Positions 1 through 8,113 of a stretch of 64,000 nucleotides of DNA are shown in pieces (the stretch's first letter is position 1; every line of letters starts with the position of its first letter). The notes below the pieces were generated by a model. That model searched no databases. It was not told the DNA's origin and saw nothing but the letters and a program-made list of their open reading frames with translations. The DNA is from Flavobacterium sp. CYK-55 (lineage in GTDB: Bacteria; Bacteroidota; Bacteroidia; Flavobacteriales; Flavobacteriaceae): positions 1-64,000 of the forward strand of contig NZ_JAHCDK010000003.1 of the NCBI RefSeq assembly GCF_018413465.1. Reading direction: 5' to 3'. Made by a program: the position numbers and the translations under genes.

Positions 1-530
1 GAATTGACACTTGACCGGTTGTAACATCAATACTTGGAACTGGTCCGTTGTTGATTGGTGTAGCAGCGGTTGTTACGGTCATATTTACCTGAGCAATAGT
101 TACCGGAGTACCGTTTAAAGTATCAGGGCCATTACCGTTGGTGGCTAAAACATTACCTGCATTCGGGTTACCGTTTGCACCGTTTCCACCTAAAATAGTA
201 TCATTAACCGCATCGATAGCCGGAGCAGTTACGTTGATGGTAACTGTTGCAGAATCACAGTTTGAAGGATTTAGTTTCTCACAGATTTGGTAAACAATAG
301 TATAGTTACCTGCAGGAGTTCCGGCAGGAATTGACACTTGACCGGTTGTAACATCAATACTTGGAACTGGTCCGTTGTTGATTGGTGTAGCAGCGGTTGT
401 TACGGTCATATTTACCTGAGCAATAGTTACCGGAGTACCGTTTAAAGTATCAGGTCCATTACCGTTGGTGGCTAAAACATTACCTGCATTCGGGTTACCG
501 TTTGCACCGTTTCCGCCAGAGATGGTATCA
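1..530. repeat. 327-bp in-frame tandem repeat inside the adhesin gene
   Basis: Bases from 1 to about 200 recur almost unchanged from 328 to about 525, with single differences such as near position 127. The 327-bp offset is exactly 109 codons, so copy-number change would keep the frame. More copies may lie to the left of the window. Confidence 0.85.
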
Positions 531-2863
531 TTTACGGCGTTAATTACCGGGTTAGGGCAGGTAATTGTTACTACAGCAGTGTCACAGTTACTGGCAGCTG
601 TTTTTTCACAAATCTTATAAGTAATAGTATAAGTTCCTGCCGAAGTTCCTGCAGGCACTACCACATTTCCGGTGGCTAAATCAATATAAGGTACTTGTCC
701 GCCATTGATTGCTGTGGCCGGAGTAACAATGCTCAAGTTTACCTGTGATAAGTTGGTTTGAACGTTGTCTAGGGTATCAGAACCGCTTCCGTTGTTGTTG
801 AAAATATTACCGATGTTGTTGTTACCGGTAGTTCCGTTGATAGAACCAAAAGTATCATTTTTAGCATCGATTAATTTACATTTGGTAACGATAAAAGGAA
901 ACGTACAGCCTGTAGTATTAGGAGGAACAGCATAGTAAGTAACTGTTGATCCGGCTACTAAAGGAATTGGGTTTACATCTGAATACTGAATTGAATTAAC
1001 TGTAACCGGGAATTCATTGTAGAACATTGAACCCGGAGGAAAGTTTGGCGCTAACTGAGTAGTTCCAATTGTGCTTCCGGCTTGGCAGAAACCAAAAGTT
1101 TGAACCACCGGTGTATTGATACAATTACTGGCCACATAATTTGCACCGTTGATACCAATAGCCAATGTTTCAGGAATTGGTTGTCCGGTACAGTTTCCGT
1201 TTTGCGAGTAACCTTTAATAGCTCTTGCTCCGCTGAATGAAATACCAGTAGTGGCACCTGTTCCGTTGGTTGAACCATTAATATAAATAGGGCTACCACA
1301 AGTTGGATTCAAGAGAATCGAACAGTTGGTAGTAGCTGTTAATTTGAATCTTAATTTACCCAATAAAACACTTGGGTTGGCTGGTAATGGCAAAGTACCC
1401 ATATCCCAAACAACCGAACCTGTAGCGCCTAAATTGGCATCAAAATACACGTTGTTAGGTGATGGTAGTGGTGTAAACAATGCAGTTGCATTGGCGCTTC
1501 CAGGAACATATGAGGCGTTATAAGGAATCGGTACAACAACTTTGAAGTTATTGATGGCTTCAGTACCTAAGTTGCGCACATCTACATTAAAACCAATTTC
1601 TTCGTTTGGTAAAGCCACATAAGGTTCTGAAGTTACCGGTACGTTATTAATGGTTGTTGCCGTGATGATACTTTCAGCTTCAGGCTTATAGGCATCAACC
1701 GACATGGCTATGGCAAAAATGGCATAAGTATCGCCACTCGTTCCGTAAATAAAGTTGGTTTGTGTTTGGTTATTTCCAATTACGGCATTGCCAGCATTTG
1801 GTAAATTAAACATACTGATATCAATACCGGTATTGTTTTGCAAGTTTGGATTTCGGGTATTTCCGCCAGTATTGATTGAACTGTTAAAGAAGTTGGTAGT
1901 TGAATTACCCGTGTGGCTTAAATCTAAATATTGTGTAGAGCTAAGTTTTTGGATTTTCAAGTAATCACCAGTCAGGTTTACATCACCTTCACTGGCCATA
2001 ATTCCTAATTTAACACCAACGTTCCCGGTTTGAACTGTATTGAAACCAGAAACCGGAAGATTATTTCCGTTGCTGTTTGAACTCAATACAAAGGCGTGTC
2101 CATCAAAAATGGTTACATCGCGGTATTTCATTTTAGTATTTTCATATACTACAATTAAACCCCAACCGCCTGAATATCCGGTGTTTCCGCCGTTACCATC
2201 TCTAACAGCGATATCGGCAGCGGTATACGTTCCTAATCCGTTTTGACGAACATAATCTGTTACTTCTACGTAAGCAGAATAGATATAGGCGTCTGAACTT
2301 AAAGGGTAATAAATGTTGGATGATGCAGCTGTAAATTGAGTATACGAACTTGCACCGGGTCCTTTGAATGAAATTTGTCTTTTGTTGAAAGACTTGGTAT
2401 AGGAAGTTCCCGAAATAGTTCTTGTTAAACTAAAAGTTTCGGGACTACTTGATGCATTGTCAGATGATGCTTTACCGGTCCAATAAAGGCCGGCATAAAC
2501 AATATTTGAACATGACGGTGTAGCTCCGTTTTCAGTTGAAAATGTCAAATCAGCAGATGATGAGTTAAACGTTGGTTTTCCGTCAACACCGTTAGTTGAA
2601 TTTCCATCCACATCAACATACACCATCGTGGTGTTGTTATTGTTTTCAGTATTACTGTAGCTTTGACGGGTCAAGTTGGTGTTACCAATCATGGTAAAAT
2701 CACCTTTTACATTATAGATTTTCTTGGTAGGAGTATACTGTGAAGCTCTTTGCGTAAAATCAATACGAACTTGCGCTTTTGAAGTCAAAGATACAGCCAA
2801 TAAGAAAAAAGTCAGTAGAAAATGCTTGACACTAGTTTTTGGGGTAAAGTATGTATTTCTCAT
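1..2863 (-). CDS. Large secreted repeat protein, N-terminal part (C-terminus beyond window)
   Basis: An open frame of 954 codons reads from an ATG at 2863 to the left edge without a stop, so the C-terminal part is missing. The N-terminus is a signal peptide (KHFLLTFFLLAVSLTSKAQ). An approximately 450-residue globular region follows, with a GLYWTGKAS motif, then Cys-containing domains and at least three Ig-like/cadherin-like units opening with a NDT-I-GGNGANGNPNAGN pattern. The last two units are nearly identical in DNA with a 327-bp period. Flavobacteria build T9SS-exported surface adhesins this way, so a sorting or gliding-motility-associated C-terminal domain is expected beyond the edge. 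The gene follows the small secreted protein at 2893-3396 after 29 bp, so they are probably co-transcribed. Cell-surface adhesion is inferred from the architecture, not shown. Confidence 0.8.
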   Translation of the reverse strand, partial: MRNTYFTPKTSVKHFLLTFFLLAVSLTSKAQVRIDFTQRASQYTPTKKIYNVKGDFTMIGNTNLTRQSYSNTENNNNTTMVYVDVDGNSTNGVDGKPTFNSSSADLTFSTENGATPSCSNIVYAGLYWTGKASSDNASSSPETFSLTRTISGTSYTKSFNKRQISFKGPGASSYTQFTAASSNIYYPLSSDAYIYSAYVEVTDYVRQNGLGTYTAADIAVRDGNGGNTGYSGGWGLIVVYENTKMKYRDVTIFDGHAFVLSSNSNGNNLPVSGFNTVQTGNVGVKLGIMASEGDVNLTGDYLKIQKLSSTQYLDLSHTGNSTTNFFNSSINTGGNTRNPNLQNNTGIDISMFNLPNAGNAVIGNNQTQTNFIYGTSGDTYAIFAIAMSVDAYKPEAESIITATTINNVPVTSEPYVALPNEEIGFNVDVRNLGTEAINNFKVVVPIPYNASYVPGSANATALFTPLPSPNNVYFDANLGATGSVVWDMGTLPLPANPSVLLGKLRFKLTATTNCSILLNPTCGSPIYINGSTNGTGATTGISFSGARAIKGYSQNGNCTGQPIPETLAIGINGANYVASNCINTPVVQTFGFCQAGSTIGTTQLAPNFPPGSMFYNEFPVTVNSIQYSDVNPIPLVAGSTVTYYAVPPNTTGCTFPFIVTKCKLIDAKNDTFGSINGTTGNNNIGNIFNNNGSGSDTLDNVQTNLSQVNLSIVTPATAINGGQVPYIDLATGNVVVPAGTSAGTYTITYKICEKTAASNCDTAVVTITCPNPVINAVNDTISGGNGANGNPNAGNVLATNGNGPDTLNGTPVTIAQVNMTVTTAATPINNGPVPSIDVTTGQVSIPAGTPAGNYTIVYQICEKLNPSNCDSATVTINVTAPAIDAVNDTILGGNGANGNPNAGNVLATNGNGPDTLNGTPVTIAQVNMTVTTAATPINNGPVPSIDVTTGQVSI

Positions 2864-2892
2864 AAGATTACTTTTAAAGATCTGAGGCGCTA

Positions 2893-3396
2893 TTAAGCTC
2901 CTTTTGAAATTTTATAGAAAACAACAAATCGGCTGTCGGTATTTTGAACCAGACTCACCAATGTGTTTGCTGTGGTTTCGATGGTTGAGAGTAAATACAC
3001 GTACTTCAAGTTAGGGAAGCTTGAAAGCAACGATAGATCAATTGTTCTTAAATCTGCAGATCGTTCCATGCGAATGGTTACCATCTCAATTGATTCTTTA
3101 GAGCTTACCAAACTGTTTGCATCGGCCAATGAACTTACATCGGTGTACAAAGCAGTTGGTTGATCGCCAAAAGTTTTTACTTGCCCTGAAGACAAATAAA
3201 CTGCTGGCTGCACTTCATTGAGCAGGTTCTCAAGATGATCGATGCCAGAACCAGAAGTTCTTGCCATGGAGGTGTTTGATCTGATTGAAGACAGATAAGC
3301 ACTCACTTCCATAATAGCACCGGAATTACCTGAAACCTGAGCCTTGGCTTGCACGCAAAAGCAAACCAATACTAATACAAGTAGTAGTCGTTTCAT
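2893..3396 (-). CDS. Small secreted protein of unknown function
   Basis: 167 residues. I start it at the ATG at 3396 because this places a signal peptide (KRLLLVLVLVCFCVQAKAQ) directly at the N-terminus; an upstream in-frame ATG at 3477 would add 27 residues of non-signal sequence. The mature part is rich in Ser and Thr, ends in a short beta-prone stretch (SRFVVFYKI), and has no T9SS sorting domain or catalytic motif I recognise. It lies 29 bp upstream of the large adhesin gene on the same strand and is probably its operon partner, perhaps an accessory or periplasmic helper. That role is a guess from position only. Confidence 0.7.
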   Translation of the reverse strand: MKRLLLVLVLVCFCVQAKAQVSGNSGAIMEVSAYLSSIRSNTSMARTSGSGIDHLENLLNEVQPAVYLSSGQVKTFGDQPTALYTDVSSLADANSLVSSKESIEMVTIRMERSADLRTIDLSLLSSFPNLKYVYLLSTIETTANTLVSLVQNTDSRFVVFYKISKGA

Positions 3397-4022
3397 TATG
3401 ATCTGAGGTTTGAAAAGAGACAACAGAACGTTGCTCTTAGGATTAATTAAAATTGTTGGGACAGTTGATTCCATCACATTAAAAGATTAAAACGTTAATT
3501 TCAATAGTTTTTAGACTATATTTTCAGCAGATTGGGGCCTTCAAAAAATATTGTTGGCTAATTTACTTACATAAATATTTCTCCCGTTCTTTTATCCACC
3601 AAAAGCCTGAAAACTCGATAAACGCACACTTTTAAGAAAAAACAACTCCGATTTTTAACTTAATTATAGTTTCTTTTTGACACTGATTCTAAACTTTTTA
3701 ACTGCACTTAAGCACGCTTTTATAAAGCTAAAAAGCTTCGATGTTTTTTATAATTATGTGTTTTAACAATCCAAAACTAGATTTTCTATTTCTTCTGACC
3801 AAAAAAAACATCGATAAAATACATAAAATATCGATGAAATGCATTTTTGTAAGTATAAATACAGATATATCTTACAATAATATCAAAATAGAGCAGCCTT
3901 TTTATTGATGGGTTAATCAAATAAAAAATAAAGCATATTTAGTTTTATCTGTTTAAAACTATTCAATCAAGTTGTCTAAGACAAGATTATATATATGTAA
4001 ATTGTAGCCCAATAATACACCT
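3397..4022. promoter_or_regulatory. AT-rich divergent intergenic region with inverted repeats
   Basis: No gene is seen. This 626-bp region separates the leftward adhesin operon from the rightward polyphosphate operon. It contains a 12-bp perfect inverted repeat (TCGATGTTTTTT at 3738-3749 against AAAAAACATCGA at 3803-3814). An 8-bp pair, CATCGATA (3809-3816) and TATCGATG (3829-3836), shares the same core. A TAAATTG promoter-like element lies at 3998-4004 with a TTG at 3972-3974, about 20 bp before the sixA ATG. Confidence 0.5.
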
Positions 4023-4502
4023 ATGAAAAGACTCATTATTGTAAGACATGCTAAATCATCTTGGGATGGACCGGTACGCGATTTTGATAGAATTTTAGAA
4101 TACCGAGGCATCAAAGACGCCGAAATGATAGCCCAAAAAACCAAAGAACTCATCTCAGAAAATTATCATATCGTATCGAGCGCCGCGCAAAGAGCTGTTC
4201 AAACAGCACAGATTTTTGCACAGGTATATCAAATTAAAAATATCGAGTACAGACAAGATTTGTACACTTTTGACGAATATGAATTAGAACGCGTTGTTCG
4301 CAGCTTTGATGATCAATACGATTCCATAATTCTTTTCGGACACAACGAGGCCATTACGAATTTTGTTAATAAATTTGGCAGCGTTTTTATACCCAATGTT
4401 GCTACTTCCGGATTTACCATGTTAGAGTTCTCTACTGATCATTGGCAAAACATGAGCAACGCCAAAACGTTAAAAGTACTTTCTCCCAAAGACCTAAAAT
4501 AG
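4023..4502 (+). CDS. sixA: SixA-like phosphohistidine phosphatase
   Basis: 159 residues of the histidine phosphatase (phosphoglycerate-mutase-like) superfamily. The catalytic RHAKSSW motif is at the very N-terminus (nucleophile His9), and a second conserved His lies in the FGHNEAITNF segment, as in SixA proteins that dephosphorylate phosphohistidine in phosphorelays. It is cytoplasmic, with no signal peptide. The gene opens a rightward operon: its stop is 2 bp before the ppk1 ATG, and ppx and a TMEM175 channel follow. The coupling to polyphosphate metabolism suggests it acts on a phospho-His species in that pathway, since PPK1 itself works through a phospho-His intermediate; that link is inference. 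Confidence 0.85.
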   Translation: MKRLIIVRHAKSSWDGPVRDFDRILEYRGIKDAEMIAQKTKELISENYHIVSSAAQRAVQTAQIFAQVYQIKNIEYRQDLYTFDEYELERVVRSFDDQYDSIILFGHNEAITNFVNKFGSVFIPNVATSGFTMLEFSTDHWQNMSNAKTLKVLSPKDLK

Positions 4503-4504
4503 TT

Positions 4505-6634
4505 ATGTCAGAAAACAGATATATTGACCGAGAAAAAAGCTGGTTGGCTTTTAATGCTCGGGTATTACAAGAAGCCGGTGATGATACCGTGCCATTGTTG
4601 GATCGTCTCAGATTTCTCGGAATATTTTCAAACAACCTCGATGAGTTTTTTAGAGTTCGTTATGCTGCTATCCGCCGTCTGAGCTTGTCAGGTATATCAG
4701 GTGAGAAGGTTTTGGGCGGTGTAAGTGCGCAAGAATTGCTTCATGAAATCACCCAAATTGTTATTCGCCAACAGTCAGAAAGTTTGCGTATTTTGAGCGT
4801 CATCGAAAAAAAACTCGAAGCTCAAAAGATATACATGGTCAATGAAAACGAGTTGCTCGAACACCAAAAAGCCTTCGTCAAAGACTACTTCATTCAACAA
4901 GTAAGCCCGGCACTGGTAACCATTATCTTAAATGATTTGGCCGAGTTTCCGCTCTTAAAAGATACCTCAGGGTATTTAGCCGTGAAGTTGGTCATGAATA
5001 CAAAATCAACCAGAAAATCTTTAACCGATCTGGTAAAATCAAAGAAAGAAATTACTTATGCGGTTATTGAAATTCCCAAAACCATCAACCGTTTTGTAGT
5101 GTTGCCTTCGCAGGATGACAAACAATACATCATGTTTTTAGACGATGTGATTCGATACAATTTGCACAGCATTTTCAGCATCTTTGATTACGAAAGCATT
5201 TCGGCACACATGATCAAAATTACCCGCGATGCCGAGCTTGAAATTGATAGTGATTTGAGCAAAAGTATGATGGAAAAAATCGCCACCAGTGTTAAAGAAC
5301 GCCGCATTGGTGAGCCGGTTCGCTTTGTGTATGATCAGCAAATCGGCAAAGATACACTCAAGTTTTTCCTGAGCAAAATGCACATCCACGAAACCGATAG
5401 TATTATACCGGGTGGCCGTTATCACAACCGTCGCGATTATATGAGTTTCCCGAATTTGGGACGTTATGATTTGCTCTACAAAACCAATGAACCTTTGCCG
5501 GTTCCGGGGCTATCGCTCGAAGGTAGTATGTTGGATAAAATCAGCAAAAAAGATTATTTGATGCATGCGCCATATCAGTCGTTTTCATACTTAATCAAGT
5601 TTTTGCGCGAGGCAGCTTTGGATCCAAAAGTCACCACAATTAAGATTACTTTATACCGTTTGGCCAAGAATTCACAAATCATCAGTTCACTGATCAATGC
5701 CGCCAAAAACGGCAAAAAAGTAGTGGTGCAAATTGAGTTGCAAGCCCGATTTGACGAAGCGAGTAACATCTCATACGCCGAAAAAATGCAAACCGAAGGC
5801 ATTCACCTGATCTTTGGAATCAAAGGCCTCAAAGTGCACAGTAAAATATGCGTTATTGAGCGCATTGAAGCCGGAAAACTCAAACGTTACGGCTTTATCT
5901 CCACCGGAAACTTCAACGAATCAACGGCCAAAGTATATACCGATGTAACGCTGTTTACCAGCCACGAGCAGATTCTTAAAGACGTCAATAAAATCTTTGA
6001 TTTCTTTGATGTTAACTTCAGAGTACATCGTTACAAGCATTTAATTGTATCACCGCATTACACGCGTTCGCGCTTCAACAAGCTTATTGACCGTGAAATA
6101 ACCCATGCCAAATTGGGCTTTGAGGCATCCATTAAACTCAAAATGAATAGCCTTTCTGACTTTGATTTGATTGACAAATTGTATGAAGCCAGCCGAGCCG
6201 GAGTTAAAATTAAATTGCAAGTGCGCGGTATTTGCTCTTTAATTCCGGGGGTTCCGGGCATGAGCGAAAACATTGAAGCCGTGAGCATTGTCGATAATTA
6301 CCTTGAACATGTTCGTTTGTATATATTTGAGAACAAAGGCGAGCCCGAAGTATTTATTTCATCGGCTGATTTTATGCGCCGAAACCTCGACGGAAGGGTA
6401 GAAGTGACCTGTCCGATCTATGACCGAGATCTCAAAAACGAACTTATAGAAGTATTCAATATCGGGTGGAAAGGCAACGTAAAAGCGCGTTTTCATTCAG
6501 ATTTACTTGATAATAAATATCGTCCTCGCGGGCACAACAAAGTTTTTCGGGCACAACTTGAAACCTATCATTATTACAAACAGCGTCACGAAAATGAATT
6601 GGCCGAAAGCCACACCAAACAACCCAAATCTTAA
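4505..6634 (+). CDS. ppk1: Polyphosphate kinase PPK1
   Basis: 709 residues, the usual PPK1 length. The enzyme reversibly moves the gamma phosphate of ATP onto polyphosphate. The start at 4505 gives the classic N-terminus (NRYIDREKSWLAFNARVL); the frame is open further upstream but only inside sixA. The phospholipase-D-like catalytic half carries the autophosphorylated His in GLKVHSKICV (about His445) and the second conserved His in LEHVRLYIF (about His602). The STGNFNESTAKVYTD and PGVPGMSENI segments are also typical. It lies 2 bp after sixA and 8 bp before ppx, so synthesis and degradation of polyphosphate are encoded in one transcript. Confidence 0.96.
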   Translation: MSENRYIDREKSWLAFNARVLQEAGDDTVPLLDRLRFLGIFSNNLDEFFRVRYAAIRRLSLSGISGEKVLGGVSAQELLHEITQIVIRQQSESLRILSVIEKKLEAQKIYMVNENELLEHQKAFVKDYFIQQVSPALVTIILNDLAEFPLLKDTSGYLAVKLVMNTKSTRKSLTDLVKSKKEITYAVIEIPKTINRFVVLPSQDDKQYIMFLDDVIRYNLHSIFSIFDYESISAHMIKITRDAELEIDSDLSKSMMEKIATSVKERRIGEPVRFVYDQQIGKDTLKFFLSKMHIHETDSIIPGGRYHNRRDYMSFPNLGRYDLLYKTNEPLPVPGLSLEGSMLDKISKKDYLMHAPYQSFSYLIKFLREAALDPKVTTIKITLYRLAKNSQIISSLINAAKNGKKVVVQIELQARFDEASNISYAEKMQTEGIHLIFGIKGLKVHSKICVIERIEAGKLKRYGFISTGNFNESTAKVYTDVTLFTSHEQILKDVNKIFDFFDVNFRVHRYKHLIVSPHYTRSRFNKLIDREITHAKLGFEASIKLKMNSLSDFDLIDKLYEASRAGVKIKLQVRGICSLIPGVPGMSENIEAVSIVDNYLEHVRLYIFENKGEPEVFISSADFMRRNLDGRVEVTCPIYDRDLKNELIEVFNIGWKGNVKARFHSDLLDNKYRPRGHNKVFRAQLETYHYYKQRHENELAESHTKQPKS

Positions 6635-6642
6635 GTTAATAT

Positions 6643-7533
6643 ATGATTACCATTCGCAAATTTGCTGCTATTGATATTGGTTCGAATGCCATGCGATTGC
6701 TCGTAGCCAACGTGATTGAAGAGCCCGGCGTTCCAACTCATTTTAGTAAAAGTGCCTTGGTGCGTTTGCCCATTCGTCTCGGGCAAGATTCGTTCACCGT
6801 TGGGCAAATTTCTCCTGAAAATATTGAGCGCATGATTGACGGGATGAAAGCATTTAAGTTGCTTATGAAAGTCCATAAAGTTGAGCGATACGCAGCATTG
6901 GCTACTTCAGCCATGCGTGAGGCCGTCAATAGCCCTGAAGTCATCAAAACCATCAAAGAACAAGCCGATATTGACATTAAAATCATTGACGGAAAAACCG
7001 AAGCGGCCATCATCGCATCAACTGATTTGAGCCATTTGGTGCAAACCGAACAAACCTATTTATTTGTAGATGTAGGCGGCGGAAGTACTGAGTTTTCTTT
7101 GTTTGACAACGGAAAAATGGTCGCCTCAAAATCATTCAAAATCGGAACGGTTCGTTTGCTCAACGAAATGGTTGATCCAAAAACTTGGGATGAAATTGAG
7201 CAATGGATCAAAGAGCAAACCCGAATTTATCCCGAAGTTACCTTAATTGGTTCGGGCGGAAACATCAATAAGTTGTTCAAAATGTCGGGCCGAAAACTTG
7301 ATAAACCGCTTTCGTATTGGTATTTGAACAAGCGTTATCACTTCTTGAATTCACTCACTTATGAGCAAAGAATTTCAGAACTCGATTTGAACATGGACCG
7401 TGCCGACGTGATTGTTTTGGCTACCGAAATCTACCTCAATGCCATGAAATGGAGCCGCGCCAAAAAGATATTTGTTCCAAAAATTGGTCTGTCTGACGGC
7501 ATCATCAAAGCCATGTATTTCAACAAAATCTAG
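6643..7533 (+). CDS. ppx: Exopolyphosphatase, Ppx/GppA family
   Basis: 296 residues, the short flavobacterial form lacking the long C-terminal HD region of E. coli Ppx. The ASKHA-fold phosphate loops are visible: DIGSNAMRLL near residue 10, the VDVGGGSTEFSLF segment near residue 143 and IGSGGNINKL near residue 204. It releases terminal phosphate from polyphosphate or acts on pppGpp. It immediately follows ppk1 and ends 1 bp before the TMEM175 gene, so the four genes form one tight operon. Confidence 0.92.
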   Translation: MITIRKFAAIDIGSNAMRLLVANVIEEPGVPTHFSKSALVRLPIRLGQDSFTVGQISPENIERMIDGMKAFKLLMKVHKVERYAALATSAMREAVNSPEVIKTIKEQADIDIKIIDGKTEAAIIASTDLSHLVQTEQTYLFVDVGGGSTEFSLFDNGKMVASKSFKIGTVRLLNEMVDPKTWDEIEQWIKEQTRIYPEVTLIGSGGNINKLFKMSGRKLDKPLSYWYLNKRYHFLNSLTYEQRISELDLNMDRADVIVLATEIYLNAMKWSRAKKIFVPKIGLSDGIIKAMYFNKI

Positions 7534-7534
7534 T

Positions 7535-8113
7535 ATGAACAAGAACAGACTCGAAGCTTTTAGTGACGGTGTGCTCGCCATCATCTTAACCATCATGGTA
7601 CTTGAAATCAAAGTGCCTGAAGGTTCTGGTTGGTCAGATTTATGTCAGCTGATTCCGGTGTTTCTGAGTTATGTTTTGAGTTTTATCTATATAGGTATCT
7701 ACTGGAACAACCACCACCACATGTTGCACAGCATGACACACGTGAACGGTAAAATCTTATGGGCCAACTTGCATTTGTTGTTTTGGTTGTCATTGGTTCC
7801 GTTTGCCACCGGCTGGATTGGCGAATATCACTTTGCCCAAGTGCCCATGGCTTTGTATGGTTTAATGTTGCTCATGGCCGGAACTGCTTATTTCATTTTA
7901 CAAAACCTCATCATCAAGAGCCAAGGCCCGAATTCAGTTTTGAAAAAAGCCATTGGCCAAGATTACAAAGGCAAAGCTTCACCTATATTATATATTATAG
8001 GAATCGCTTTTTCATTTTATAACGTATGGATGGCGGGCGCGGTTTATACTTTTGTAGCGCTCATGTGGCTCATACCCGATAAGCGCATTGAGCGTATGTT
8101 AGACCACTCTTAA
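7535..8113 (+). CDS. TMEM175 family (DUF1211) potassium channel-like membrane protein
   Basis: 192 residues with about six membrane segments. The start at 7535 puts the family signature in place: RLEAFSDGVLAIILTIMVLE near the N-terminus matches the R-x3-FSDGV-x-AI-x2-T motif of TM1 in bacterial TMEM175 channels, which are tetrameric K+-selective leak channels without a TVGYG filter. It starts 1 bp after the ppx stop, so it is the last gene of the polyphosphate operon. K+ is a major counter-ion of polyphosphate, which gives a plausible reason for linkage. Its stop codon overlaps the stop of convergent dnaX (TTAA at 8110-8113). Confidence 0.88.
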   Translation: MNKNRLEAFSDGVLAIILTIMVLEIKVPEGSGWSDLCQLIPVFLSYVLSFIYIGIYWNNHHHMLHSMTHVNGKILWANLHLLFWLSLVPFATGWIGEYHFAQVPMALYGLMLLMAGTAYFILQNLIIKSQGPNSVLKKAIGQDYKGKASPILYIIGIAFSFYNVWMAGAVYTFVALMWLIPDKRIERMLDHS

